Part shown: positions 35,123 to 43,287 of the stretch, piece by piece
Layout of the letters: each line of letters opens with the position of its first letter
Position numbering within the stretch: the stretch's first letter is position 1
Assembly: GCA_016788045.1 (NCBI GenBank)
Contig: JAEUTG010000039.1
Coordinates: 1 to 52,301, forward strand
From: Bacteroidales bacterium
GTDB lineage: Bacteria > Bacteroidota > Bacteroidia > Bacteroidales > Lentimicrobiaceae
Reading direction: 5' to 3'
Length of the DNA: 52,301 nt
Position numbers and translations under genes: made by a program
Notes under the pieces: model-generated
Told to the model about the DNA's origin: nothing
Seen by the model: only the letters and a program-made list of their open reading frames with translations
The model's database searches: none

Positions 35123-36337
35123 TCAGCTGGCCCCGACTTCTTTTCTGAAAAACAAACAACTGTCGCCATAACTCAGGAAGCGGAAATTTTTCTCCAATGC
35201 AAAATCATAGGCTTTTTTCCATTCTTGCCCGATAAATGCGGCAACCAGCAACAGCAGGGTGCTTTTCGGCTGATGAAAATTGGTAACCAGTGCCTTGCAA
35301 ATCCTGAAACGGTAACCCGGTACGATCATTATCCCGGTGAATCCTCTCAAGGTGGCAACTCCCCTGTGCGACATATAATCCAGAATGGCCTGAAGGGCTT
35401 CAGCCGGCGGAATCCTGGTCTCACCTGAATAAGGCTCCCATTGTTGAATTCTGAAGATGTTTCCGGGTTCTTTCCCGTTTACGATACCAGCTCCCAGCCA
35501 GTATATGCTTTCAAGCGACCGCATGGAGGTAGTACCCACGGCTGTAATGTTACCGTTAAGGTTACCCAGCAACCTCATCAGCAATTCCTTTCTGACGATC
35601 AGTTCTTCCTCGTGCATCAGGTGTTCACGCGCATCGGATGCCGAAACCGGCCTGAAGGTGCCGGCTCCTACGTGCAGGGTTAAATAGTCTATGGCACATC
35701 CCCTCGATTCCAGGCTTTCCAGAATGGCCGGTGTAAAATGAAGGCCTGCCGTGGGAGCAGCTACGGATCCGTTGTTCCGGGCGTAAATCGTCTGATATCT
35801 TAGAGTATCACTCTCAACCGGCTCGCGGTTGAGGTAGGGAGGAAGAGGAATCTTTCCTGCAAATTCCAGCACCTGTTCAAAACTGAAGACAGGACTGTCC
35901 CATTCAAAACTGACCTGGTGCGCTTCTCCCAAAGATTGTCCACGGGAAGCCTGCAATAGTATATCCCCTTCCGGAGTTGGCACTGTCATTTTCAGAGGTC
36001 CCGACTTCCATTTCTTTGCATTTCCGATGAGACATTTCCAGGTGGACTTCCGGTACTGACCATAACCACCAAGTGGCTGAAGGCAGAATACCTCGATGCG
36101 GGCCCCGGCAGTTTTGTAAAACACCAGTCTTGCCCTGATTACCCGGGTATCATTGAATATCAGCAGGCTCCGTTCCGGCAGAAAGTCAGGCAGTTCCGCA
36201 AAGCCTGTTTCGGTGATTCCATGGTCACCTGCAACCAGCAAACGCGACTGGTCGCGCTGCCCGAGTGGGAACCGGGCGATCTTTTCATCCGGTAATCCGT
36301 AGTCAAAATCAGCGATATCAATGGAGGGAACGTTCAT
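35123..36337 (-). CDS. queA: S-adenosylmethionine:tRNA ribosyltransferase-isomerase
   Basis: QueA moves the ribosyl part of SAM onto preQ1 in the wobble base of tRNAs for Asp, Asn, His and Tyr, giving epoxyqueuosine. The 404-residue protein begins IDIADFDYGLPDEKIARFP, then has RSLLIFNDTRVIRARL, GSVAAPTAGLHFT, LHVGAGTFRPV and LVTNFHQPKSTLLLLVAAF. These are the family's main conserved blocks. I use the ATG at 36337, because a -7 element (36362-36369) covers the more upstream start at 36364. It is probably the first gene of a run with the THEP1, mobA and membrane-protein genes. Confidence 0.97.
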   Translation of the reverse strand: MNVPSIDIADFDYGLPDEKIARFPLGQRDQSRLLVAGDHGITETGFAELPDFLPERSLLIFNDTRVIRARLVFYKTAGARIEVFCLQPLGGYGQYRKSTWKCLIGNAKKWKSGPLKMTVPTPEGDILLQASRGQSLGEAHQVSFEWDSPVFSFEQVLEFAGKIPLPPYLNREPVESDTLRYQTIYARNNGSVAAPTAGLHFTPAILESLESRGCAIDYLTLHVGAGTFRPVSASDAREHLMHEEELIVRKELLMRLLGNLNGNITAVGTTSMRSLESIYWLGAGIVNGKEPGNIFRIQQWEPYSGETRIPPAEALQAILDYMSHRGVATLRGFTGIMIVPGYRFRICKALVTNFHQPKSTLLLLVAAFIGQEWKKAYDFALEKNFRFLSYGDSCLFFRKEVGAS

Positions 36338-36361
36338 AGGTACCTGACAAAAAACAGGCAG

Positions 36362-36369
36362 CAAAGTTA
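36362..36369 (-). promoter_or_regulatory. Predicted -7 element (TAACTTTG) for queA
   Basis: TAACTTTG matches TAnnTTTG. The start would be near 36356, leaving about 19 bases before the ATG at 36337. Confidence 0.6.
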
Positions 36370-36424
36370 ACTGAAAAAATCTCAGAACACGGAATCACCG
36401 CTTTATGGTTCAGCAAGGTCTGTT

Positions 36425-36451
36425 TCCCGGGTAGTCAACAACCACCCGGGA
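36425..36451 (-). terminator. Hairpin behind the PspC-fusion gene
   Basis: Arms TCCCGGGT (36425-36432) and ACCCGGGA (36444-36451) pair perfectly around an 11-base loop, 27 bases behind the stop at 36478. No T run follows, so termination is uncertain. Confidence 0.4.
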
Positions 36452-36477
36452 GACTGAAGGAACTGAAAAAGCAGTAA

Positions 36478-38025
36478 TCATTGTGGTCCCTCTGAAGCGA
36501 CCATAGCTGTGTCAGGTCTGGAAAGCCCGTGACGGGTCATGAGATAGATTCCTCCGTCATCACTCACATTGTTGAAATCGCTGTATCTCACTTTCCATGA
36601 AACCGAAGGGTCAAGGAACAATTCCCTGCCGACCGGGATTCCGAGGACAACATTCAGTTCCTGATAGTGCATCCCATCGTCGAAAGGCATACTGAAATAG
36701 GGATGAAGACCAAACAGGGTATCGCTGATTGTCCAGTTGTAATGAATCGAAGAAGCGAAATCTTTGGCCATTGACTCATTGGTTGCTGAAGAGGTCCTGA
36801 TCAGGGTTACCAGCAGACTGTCGCCGGGAGCGGGTCTGAGACTCAGGTTAATTTCGCCAAAGGCATCTTTTGCATAGTTCATGGATGAGTCAGCAATCAA
36901 CGGGTTGATGACCTGTTGAAGATCCCAGGGCCCCGATTGGATGTGCAGCCGCCCGGCCGGCATGGGCAAAGTGGTGTGGCTGTTAACAGAAACTGCTGTG
37001 TCCGTTGACTTTGAATACCGGTAAAGGGCATTCCCTGAAATTATCAATCCGGCAAGTAATAACATTGAAAATGCCAGAATAACAGGCCATCTGAGCGGAG
37101 GCCACCGGAGCAGCAACCGCAAACCGGAATAAATCAGCAGTCCGGAAAGAGAGACCAGAATCATAGCAAATGCCAGATAAAATAACCACTGCAGTGAGGT
37201 TGATGGCACCAGCCACTGAAACACCTGTACCAATGTAACAGATACGAAATTATATCCGCTGATACCCATGTCTTCACGCACCAGAAATGCAAGTCCGAGG
37301 AAAACAAACGTCAGGAGTACCAGACCAATCAGGAATAACCCGAACGCCCTTCCAATTAAGTGGAAAACCCACTGCAGCAGCCTGAAGAGCATCTCGAAGC
37401 CCGTACGCACCAATGTTCCCAGCGAACCCAGAAAACTACTTCCGGTTTTCTGTATTCCCGAACCGGCGGCCACGAGTTCCTTGCGCAGGTTGTCGATGTT
37501 GATCTGCTGGCGCTGCATTTCAAGTTTTTCAGCAGTGGTCTGAGCCTCAGGCAGAATGATCCAGAGTACGATATAAACAATGGGGCCGCTTCCATATAAA
37601 AAGGTTGAAAGAAGGAAAACCAGCCTGAGCCATACAGGGTTAATCCCGATAAAAGCAGCAAGGCCGGCTGCCACGCCTCCGACCCTCCGGTTTACAGGAT
37701 CCCGGAAGAGCTTACCGCTTGTTCTTGCTGAAGATCCTGCAGGGGCCTGTTCATTTCCATTGTCGGATAGCTGACCCGGTTCCCCCATTTCAGAAATTAC
37801 TTCCTTCACGTATTCTGACACTACAATTCCCTGCCCCTTCTGACTGACTTTCTGACCAAGAAGCTCAGCGATCCGCATCTCGATGTCGGCCATGATTTCG
37901 TCGCGGCTTTCATCTGCAGCAAAAAGATTTCTGAGCCGGCCCAGATAACTGTTCAGGATTTCAAAGGCATCTTCATCAATATTGAACAACTGCTTACCTA
38001 TATTAACGGTGAAATTCTTTTTCAT
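36478..38025 (-). CDS. PspC-domain multi-pass membrane protein
   Basis: The 515-residue protein starts with a cytosolic stretch of ~100 residues (KKNFTVNIGKQLFNIDEDAF) of the type that precedes PspC in Bacteroidota. A PspC domain follows (about 115-170, LFRDPVNRRVGGVAAGLAAF, VYIVLWIILPEAQ), then a helical linker and several membrane segments (about 215-330). The long C-terminal region is extracytoplasmic and beta-rich. I use the ATG at 38025, since the frame up to 38055 would overlap the padR gene. With padR it forms a two-gene unit; PadR repressors commonly control such envelope proteins. Confidence 0.9.
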   Translation of the reverse strand: MKKNFTVNIGKQLFNIDEDAFEILNSYLGRLRNLFAADESRDEIMADIEMRIAELLGQKVSQKGQGIVVSEYVKEVISEMGEPGQLSDNGNEQAPAGSSARTSGKLFRDPVNRRVGGVAAGLAAFIGINPVWLRLVFLLSTFLYGSGPIVYIVLWIILPEAQTTAEKLEMQRQQINIDNLRKELVAAGSGIQKTGSSFLGSLGTLVRTGFEMLFRLLQWVFHLIGRAFGLFLIGLVLLTFVFLGLAFLVREDMGISGYNFVSVTLVQVFQWLVPSTSLQWLFYLAFAMILVSLSGLLIYSGLRLLLRWPPLRWPVILAFSMLLLAGLIISGNALYRYSKSTDTAVSVNSHTTLPMPAGRLHIQSGPWDLQQVINPLIADSSMNYAKDAFGEINLSLRPAPGDSLLVTLIRTSSATNESMAKDFASSIHYNWTISDTLFGLHPYFSMPFDDGMHYQELNVVLGIPVGRELFLDPSVSWKVRYSDFNNVSDDGGIYLMTRHGLSRPDTAMVASEGPQ

Positions 38026-38032
38026 GATCGTA

Positions 38033-38386
38033 CTAATTTGAGGGTTCTGATTCAATTTCCTTTGAAAAAATCTTGTTCACTGCCGAATACAACTCTTCCC
38101 ATCCAAGGCGTAGTTCACTCAGAAAAGCGGCACCGGCAGGGGTGATGGCATAGTACTTTCGGGGCGGACCCGAGGTGGATTCCTCCCACCGGTAACTCAG
38201 AAAACCTTCGTTCTTGAGTCGCGTGAGTATGGGATAAAGGGTTCCTTCGACCACAATCAGCTGCGATTGTTTCAAGGTAACAAGGATGTCAGACGCGTAG
38301 GACTCTTTGCCGCTGATCGCCGCGAGCACACACATCTCAAGCACCCCTTTCCGCATTTGGGCAATGGTTGATTCAGCTTTTTCCAT
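38033..38386 (-). CDS. PadR-family transcriptional regulator
   Basis: The 117-residue protein (start 38386) is a PadR winged helix: MRKGVLEMCVLAAISGKESY, then SQLIVVEGTLYPILTRLKNEG as recognition helix, and SGPPRKYYAITPAG as wing. Dimeric PadR proteins repress genes until a ligand or stress signal releases them. It lies seven bases ahead of the PspC-fusion gene and surely shares its transcript. The AGTACT repeats overlapping its promoter (38428-38450) are the likely operator. Confidence 0.94.
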   Translation of the reverse strand: MEKAESTIAQMRKGVLEMCVLAAISGKESYASDILVTLKQSQLIVVEGTLYPILTRLKNEGFLSYRWEESTSGPPRKYYAITPAGAAFLSELRLGWEELYSAVNKIFSKEIESEPSN

Positions 38387-38408
38387 AATCCGGGTTTTGA
38401 TTCCGCGG

Positions 38409-38416
38409 CAAAGATA
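38409..38416 (-). promoter_or_regulatory. -7 element (TATCTTTG) of the padR-pspC unit
   Basis: TATCTTTG matches TAnnTTTG exactly on the minus strand. The start would be near 38403, giving a leader of about 17 bases before the ATG at 38386. Confidence 0.65.
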
Positions 38417-38427
38417 ATACAATAACC

Positions 38428-38450
38428 AGTACTATGCAATACTTAGTACT
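38428..38450. promoter_or_regulatory. Probable PadR operator
   Basis: Two AGTACT palindromes (38428-38433, 38445-38450) are separated by 11 bases. The whole is a near-palindrome just upstream of the -7 element, where a bound dimer would block the polymerase. Similar ATAC/GTAT-type palindromes are known PadR targets. Confidence 0.65.
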
Positions 38451-38519
38451 AAATAATGCAAATAAATAATTTTTCTGATAAAAAAATCGTTAGATTGTAG
38501 GTACATTTCCGAAAATCAT

Positions 38520-38527
38520 TACTTTTG
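38520..38527 (+). promoter_or_regulatory. -7 element (TACTTTTG) of the tRNA operon
   Basis: TACTTTTG matches TAnnTTTG, with a possible TTG -33 element at 38496-38498. The start would be near 38534, 24 bases before tRNA-Pro. Confidence 0.65.
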
Positions 38528-38557
38528 CAGCCCTGATAACAATCAGGAAAATTAAGG

Positions 38558-38634
38558 CGGGATGTAGCGCAGCCCGGTAGCGCGCTTCGTTCGGGACGAA
38601 GAGGCCGCTGGTTCGAATCCAGTCATCCCGACCA
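38558..38634 (+). tRNA. tRNA-Pro (anticodon CGG), CCA encoded
   Basis: The acceptor stem CGGGATG pairs with CATCCCG. The D arm is GCGC/GCGC, the anticodon stem CTTCG/CGAAG holds the loop TTCGGGA, and the T arm is CTGG/CCAG with the loop TTCGAAT. The anticodon CGG reads the proline codon CCG. Discriminator A and CCA follow directly. Confidence 0.97.
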
Positions 38635-38642
38635 ATTTTACA

Positions 38643-38675
38643 AAGCCTGCTTGCTCAATACAGGCAGGCTTTTTG
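38643..38675 (+). terminator. Hairpin between the two tRNA genes
   Basis: AGCCTGC and GCAGGCT pair around a short loop and are followed by TTTTTG. It may partly terminate behind tRNA-Pro or serve as a processing spacer. Confidence 0.55.
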
Positions 38676-38747
38676 CCACTTTAGCTCAGTCGGTAGAGCA
38701 GCGCATTCGTAATGCGCGGGTCGGGGGTTCGAGTCCCCTGAGTGGCT
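38675..38747 (+). tRNA. tRNA-Thr (anticodon CGT)
   Basis: The acceptor stem GCCACTT pairs with GAGTGGC. The D arm is GCTC/GAGC, the anticodon stem GCGCA/TGCGC holds the loop TTCGTAA, and the T arm is GGGG(G)TTCGAGTCCCC. The anticodon CGT reads ACG. The discriminator is T and CCA is not encoded, unlike in the neighbouring tRNA-Pro. Confidence 0.96.
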
Positions 38748-38751
38748 CAGG

Positions 38752-38776
38752 GCCGGAGTATTCCGGCTTTTTTTTA
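38752..38776 (+). terminator. Terminator of the tRNA operon
   Basis: GCCGGA and TCCGGC pair around a four-base loop, followed by a run of eight or nine T. Confidence 0.92.
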
Positions 38777-38815
38777 TCCACCCCGGGAATAAACATTCGA
38801 TTCTTTGAAGCAGAG

Positions 38816-38905
38816 GAGCAGTCTCGTCGCGACTTCCGTGACGAGACGGGTCGGGGGTTCGGGTCCCCTGAGTGGCTCAGGGCCGGAGTGTTACGGCTTT
38901 TTTAT
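38816..38905 (+). pseudogene. Partial, altered copy of the tRNA-Thr 3' half and its terminator
   Basis: Bases 38848-38904 repeat 38718-38775 with only about four differences, including the whole T arm, the acceptor 3' strand GAGTGGC and a decayed copy of the terminator (GCCGGA with TACGGC). In front, GAGCA is kept, but the anticodon arm is replaced by a longer hairpin (GTCTCGTC at 38821-38828 with GACGAGAC at 38840-38847, 11-base loop). The 5' acceptor strand and most of the D arm are missing. It cannot form a normal tRNA. It could be an attachment-site duplication left by an element that used the tRNA 3' end, or a local duplication. Confidence 0.75.
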
Positions 38906-39024
38906 GGCTGTCTTTGATCTATAGGTTTCAGAAGAACTATATGCAAACTGCTTCTAAATAAGTCAGAATCAGATTGGGTATGCAAAGGGTGGGCTGAAAG
39001 TAAACCGCCAGAAAATACGCAATG

Positions 39025-40083
39025 CTACAGCGGTTTTTTCTCAGGGAATAAAACCGATAACAGAATACTTATGCTGAGGATACCGGCAATAATCATCAGC
39101 GAGTCGAGGGTATCAAAGCCAATGCGGTCAAGCCAGGCGTGGTTAACCAACATTTTTGCACCGATAAAAACAAGCAGGAAAGCCAGACCGGTTTTCAGGT
39201 AACGGAACAGATCAATCACATTCACTACCAGAAAAAACATGGCCCTAAGGCCGAGAATGGCAAAAACGTTGGAGAAGAATACAATATAGGGATCTTTGGT
39301 AACGCTGAAGATGGCCGGTATGGAATCAACGGCAAAGATCAGGTCACTGAATTCTATCACCAGCAGAACCAGGAACAAGGGAGTGATAAACCATTTTCCG
39401 TTCACCTTGACGAAAAAGTGTTGCCTCAGAAAAGTTGGATAAACCGGAAACCGTCTGGATGCAAATTTCACGACGGGGTGATGCGCCACATCAATCTGCT
39501 CATTCGTGTTACGTGTAATGAACATCTTAATTCCGGTGTATATCAGCAGGAGCCCGAAAACATAAAGCATCCAGCTGAATTTAAGAATCAGCGCCGAGGC
39601 TGAAAAAATGAAGATGAACCGCAACACGATGGCAGCCAGTATCCCCCATAGCAGAACCCGCCTGTAATATCGCTGCTCCACCCCGAAAGCCATAAAAATC
39701 ATGACCATCACGAAAATATTGTCAACCGAAAGTGATTTTTCGATCAGATAACCTGTAAGGAATTCGAGGGCAAGGTTGTGATTGTATCTACTCAGTGCTT
39801 CTGCATAGGTAAGGTGTTCTGTTTTTATGGGATGCCCGTACTTTTCAATCAGCAGCCTGATATCTCCCTGACTTCCATTGCTTCCGATATGGATCATGTG
39901 TCCGAAAAAGACCAGAAACAGGTAAAAACAAAGGGAAACAGCTACCCATAGAATGGTCATCCTCAGGGCCTGCCTGAATTTAACCACATGGTTCTTCTTT
40001 TCAAATACACCCAGGTCGAGCAGTAAAACAGCCAGGATAAGAGAAATAAAAACAGTGAAAAAGAGAAACTCGGCGTGGTTCAT
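39025..40083 (-). CDS. TerC/Alx-family integral membrane protein
   Basis: The 352-residue protein has about nine membrane helices with the TerC-family acidic motifs in the helices: LEFLTGYLIEKSLSVDNIFV and VIEFSDLIFAVDSIPAIF. These Asp and Glu residues are thought to bind metal ions. Family members (TerC, Alx) are linked to tellurite resistance and to manganese efflux, including metal loading of exported proteins. A manganese-related role is likely, not shown. It is a single gene with a -7 element upstream. A short hairpin (AAACCGC/GCGGTTT, 39003-39036) overlaps its stop codon. Confidence 0.93.
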   Translation of the reverse strand: MNHAEFLFFTVFISLILAVLLLDLGVFEKKNHVVKFRQALRMTILWVAVSLCFYLFLVFFGHMIHIGSNGSQGDIRLLIEKYGHPIKTEHLTYAEALSRYNHNLALEFLTGYLIEKSLSVDNIFVMVMIFMAFGVEQRYYRRVLLWGILAAIVLRFIFIFSASALILKFSWMLYVFGLLLIYTGIKMFITRNTNEQIDVAHHPVVKFASRRFPVYPTFLRQHFFVKVNGKWFITPLFLVLLVIEFSDLIFAVDSIPAIFSVTKDPYIVFFSNVFAILGLRAMFFLVVNVIDLFRYLKTGLAFLLVFIGAKMLVNHAWLDRIGFDTLDSLMIIAGILSISILLSVLFPEKKPL

Positions 40084-40105
40084 ACCAGTTTAAACTGCAT
40101 CCCTG

Positions 40106-40113
40106 CAAAAATA
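40106..40113 (-). promoter_or_regulatory. Predicted -7 element (TATTTTTG) for the TerC-family gene
   Basis: TATTTTTG matches TAnnTTTG. The start would be near 40099, giving a leader of about 16 bases. Confidence 0.5.
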
Positions 40114-40278
40114 AACATTACGATGAAGCAGATTTGTTTTTTAGAGCCGGATTGCAATATTGTGCATGGAGTAGGCAAAATCATGGCTTCCCGAAAACAG
40201 GATTACCGTGACCGTTAACCAATGGTACCATGCAGTGGAGCGCAGAAAAATTAAACTTTGCTGATAAATAAAATCATA

Positions 40279-40308
40279 TTTGTTTGCAACAAAATCTTTC
40301 TAATTTTG
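40279..40308 (+). promoter_or_regulatory. Promoter of the glutamine synthetase gene
   Basis: TTTG (40279-40282) and TAATTTTG (40301-40308) are spaced 18 bases apart, a good match to the Bacteroidota -33/-7 promoter. The predicted start near 40315 lies inside the longer open frame, which rules out translation from 40258. Confidence 0.7.
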
Positions 40309-40386
40309 ACCGCCCGTTTATCCATGCATTTCAATACAGGACAGGGGCTAAAACGAAGACTCAATGACCAACCAAAGCCTGATACG

Positions 40387-41889
40387 ATGACCAATTTTAC
40401 CGAAATGAACCCCAATCCGCTGGTTCAGTATCTCAACAAACCGGCGAGTGAATTTACAAGGGCAGACCTTATCAAATACATTGAAGATCATAACATAGAG
40501 ATGGTTAATTTCAGGTATGCTGGTGGTGATGGACGGCTGAAGACTCTCAATTTCGTTATCAGCTCAAGGCAGCATCTGAAAAGTATTCTTACAACCGGTG
40601 AAAGGGTCGATGGCTCCAGCCTGTTCCCGTTTATTCAGACCGGGTCGAGCGACCTTTACGTGGTTCCGCGTTACCGTACTGCATTTGTCAACCCCTTTTC
40701 AGAGGTACCTTCGCTCGACATACTCTGCTCCTATTACAACAAGGATGGAGAGCCTCTTGAGAGTTCCCCGGAATATGTCCTCAGAAAGGCGCACAAGGCA
40801 CTGACCGAGCAGACCGGATTGGTTTTCCATGTGATGGGTGAGCTTGAGTATTATGTTATCAGCGAGGAAGAAGATCTTTTCAGGGCTGTTGATCAGAAAG
40901 GTTATCACGAATCCTATCCTTTTGCAAAATGGGAGCATTTCCGTACTGAGGCGATGACTGCCATGGCCAAAGCTGGTTGCCTGATAAAATACGGCCATTC
41001 GGAAGTGGGTAATTTTATGCAGGACGGTAAACTTTACGAGCAGAACGAGATAGAGTTTACCCCGACCAACCTTGAAGAGGCTGCCGATCAACTGGTGATT
41101 GCCAAATGGATATTACGCTCCCTCGCCTATAAATACGGAGTTACCGTAACGTTTGCACCAAAAATTACCGTTGGGAAAGCCGGCAGTGGGTTACATATTC
41201 ACACCAAGCTGGTGAAAGACGGAAAAAATCAGATGACAGACAACGGGAAACTCAGTGAAACTGCCCGTAAAGCCATTGCCGGATACCTCGAGCTTGCGCC
41301 ATCGCTTACAGCATTTGGCAACAACAACCCCACCTCCTATTTCAGACTGGTACCGCATCAGGAAGCACCTACCAACATCTGCTGGGGCGACCGCAACAGA
41401 AGTGTTCTTGTAAGGGTTCCGTTGGGCTGGACCGGCGAAAACCGGATGATTTACCATGCCAATCCGGTCGAATTGCCCGAAAATGATGACTTTTCTCAAT
41501 TGCAGACCGTTGAGTTCCGGTGCCCGGATGGTTCAGCCGACATATACCTTTTACTGGCCGGGCTTACTGTAGCTGCCCGACATGGCTTTGAGATGGGGGA
41601 TGCGTTGGAGAAAGCCGAAAAATCGTATGTAGATGTCAACATTTTTGACGATGCCCACAAAAGCAGGCTTGCTTCCTTAAACAAGTTGCCGGTATCATGC
41701 TGGGAATCGGCGTCCATGCTTGAGAAACAAGCTGACATTTACATGAAATACGGAGTCTTTTCGGAAGGTGTCATCAATGGTGTTGCAAGGAAACTCCGTA
41801 GTTACGATGATCAGAACCTCCGCGATGAGATAAGCAGCAACAAGGAGAAAATGATTGAGGTGGTGAATCAGTTCTTTCACTGCGGGTAA
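40387..41889 (+). CDS. glnA: Glutamine synthetase (type I-like)
   Basis: Glutamine synthetase makes glutamine from glutamate, ammonia and ATP. I start it at the ATG at 40387, because a promoter lies inside the upstream extension; this gives 500 residues. The N-terminal beta-grasp domain contains MVNFRYAGGDGRLKTLNF. The catalytic barrel shows DGSSLFPF, the metal-site block MGELEYYVI, the ATP-site motif GSGLHIHTKL, and SYFRLVPHQEAPTNICWGDRNRS. The adenylylation motif of enterobacterial GlnA (NLYDLP) is not seen, so control by adenylylation is unlikely. It is cytosolic and a single-gene unit. Confidence 0.93.
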   Translation: MTNFTEMNPNPLVQYLNKPASEFTRADLIKYIEDHNIEMVNFRYAGGDGRLKTLNFVISSRQHLKSILTTGERVDGSSLFPFIQTGSSDLYVVPRYRTAFVNPFSEVPSLDILCSYYNKDGEPLESSPEYVLRKAHKALTEQTGLVFHVMGELEYYVISEEEDLFRAVDQKGYHESYPFAKWEHFRTEAMTAMAKAGCLIKYGHSEVGNFMQDGKLYEQNEIEFTPTNLEEAADQLVIAKWILRSLAYKYGVTVTFAPKITVGKAGSGLHIHTKLVKDGKNQMTDNGKLSETARKAIAGYLELAPSLTAFGNNNPTSYFRLVPHQEAPTNICWGDRNRSVLVRVPLGWTGENRMIYHANPVELPENDDFSQLQTVEFRCPDGSADIYLLLAGLTVAARHGFEMGDALEKAEKSYVDVNIFDDAHKSRLASLNKLPVSCWESASMLEKQADIYMKYGVFSEGVINGVARKLRSYDDQNLRDEISSNKEKMIEVVNQFFHCG

Positions 41890-41930
41890 CTCAGATTTCA
41901 GCAAAGTGCCCTGCAAGAGAGACCGGTTTT

Positions 41931-43025
41931 TCAACGGTGCTTCCTGAATCTGATCAGTTTGCGGCCCAGATATACCCTGCGCAACCAGAATGGCAGCACC
42001 ATTGCTCCGATAATCAGGTAGGGATAGTAGGTGATCAGGCGCCAGGAGAAAGCCACCAGGGTAGTAAGGTCGCCTGAAGGCCCGGCGATAAACTCGCGTA
42101 GAAACACCGGAAAGAAGTATTCTGCGATACCACTGCCTCCGGGTGTCGGGCTTACGAGCATGATCACCCACATCATCAGTTGCCGGGCATAAATCAGGAA
42201 ATTCTGACCCAGGGATACCTGCCCGATAAATCCCATGATCAGCAGGTTGACCACCCAGAATCTGGCTGTCCATGAAAAAACCGTTGCCCCGAATGCCTTA
42301 ACCCAGAAAGCAAAGGATTTACCCCTGAACTCATTGGATGCTACAATCACCTGATCACCGGTTTCGGTGGCCCCGCTTCTGAATTTCCTCAAAAATGAAA
42401 TGGAGGTTATTCTCACCAGCAACCATTTGAATGCTCCGGGATTAAAAATAACGCCATAGCTTAGAAGTACAGTCAGCATGCTGATGATAATATAACCTAC
42501 CAGAAAAATACCCATCGCCCCGAATTTTGCCCCAAACAAAGAAAACTCAGAACTCACAACCATCAAGCGATCAAACCCGGCGATCAGAAACACCAAAGGT
42601 ACCATGGCGATATAGAATAATTCGTCAAGCAGGGCAGTGACCATTACAATGGCAGCAGAACGACCCGCTCCGAGTTTCTCCTTAATAAGAATAAAAACGG
42701 CGATAGCCGAGCCTCCCACAACCGAAGGAGTCACACTTGATGCAAACTCCCACAGGAAAATCACATCAAAGGATTTACGCCAGGTAAGAGCAGATCCGGA
42801 GAGCAGTCTTATGCGATACATATAGGCAACATCCCTCACAGCCACAAGCATCAAAGCCCCGCCAAAAAAGAGAAAAGAGTTCCATGTAAACCGCAGGGCA
42901 CTGATCTCGCTTTGTCCGATATCACGGTAGATCATATATCCGATAACAGCCAGACCAATAATCACCGGAATAATGATCCGGCGAAAAGCGAAAAATTTTA
43001 ATATCCGGCGCTGCTGACTGGCCAT
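41931..43025 (-). CDS. YbhN/LPG-synthase-TM-type membrane protein
   Basis: The 364-residue protein has about eight or nine membrane helices and the marks of the lysylphosphatidylglycerol synthase TM family: FLWEFASSVTPSVVGGSAIAVF near residues 90-112, and SPTPGGSGIAEYFFP near 287-301. It has only the flippase-like membrane part and lacks the soluble aminoacyl transfer domain, so it is not a full MprF. Related proteins are tied to lipid movement across the inner membrane; the substrate is unknown. It is convergent with glnA and divergent from the heat-shock gene. Confidence 0.9.
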   Translation of the reverse strand: MASQQRRILKFFAFRRIIIPVIIGLAVIGYMIYRDIGQSEISALRFTWNSFLFFGGALMLVAVRDVAYMYRIRLLSGSALTWRKSFDVIFLWEFASSVTPSVVGGSAIAVFILIKEKLGAGRSAAIVMVTALLDELFYIAMVPLVFLIAGFDRLMVVSSEFSLFGAKFGAMGIFLVGYIIISMLTVLLSYGVIFNPGAFKWLLVRITSISFLRKFRSGATETGDQVIVASNEFRGKSFAFWVKAFGATVFSWTARFWVVNLLIMGFIGQVSLGQNFLIYARQLMMWVIMLVSPTPGGSGIAEYFFPVFLREFIAGPSGDLTTLVAFSWRLITYYPYLIIGAMVLPFWLRRVYLGRKLIRFRKHR

Positions 43026-43128
43026 AAATAAACCATTTCAAATGTTGTAGTCTTTTCCGAAAATAAACGGCTGAATAGCACGACCGATAGTAGCCAGCAG
43101 GCATGATATTCAACAGAACTTAATCCTG

Positions 43129-43136
43129 CAAAATTA
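43129..43136 (-). promoter_or_regulatory. Predicted -7 element (TAATTTTG) for the YbhN-type gene
   Basis: TAATTTTG matches TAnnTTTG. The start would be near 43122 with a leader of about 97 bases. Confidence 0.45.
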
Positions 43137-43221
43137 AAAAAACTGCCATGTTGACAGCGAAAGTATCCATAAAATGCCATAATGGCACCATTTTCCCCCG
43201 ATATAGCCTTTCAAAACCACC

Positions 43222-43236
43222 TGGCACAATGATTGA
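43222..43236 (+). promoter_or_regulatory. Sigma-54-like promoter of the small heat-shock gene
   Basis: TGGCACAATGATTGA fits the sigma-54 -24/-12 pattern TGGCAC, N5, TTGC except for the final C. The GG and G elements are correctly spaced. No TAnnTTTG is seen in this leader. The start would be near 43247, about 40 bases before the ATG. A TGCCAT/ATGGCA palindrome (43175-43187) lies upstream. Confidence 0.5.
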
Positions 43237-43287
43237 AAACAGCTGCACATCAAAATTAATCAAAAACTTAAAATGGAGGAACATAAA

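Noticed and set aside
38651..38917. 88-codon open frame over the tRNA genes
   Set aside because: It reads through tRNA-Thr, its terminator and the partial copy; a well-known type of tRNA-derived false protein.
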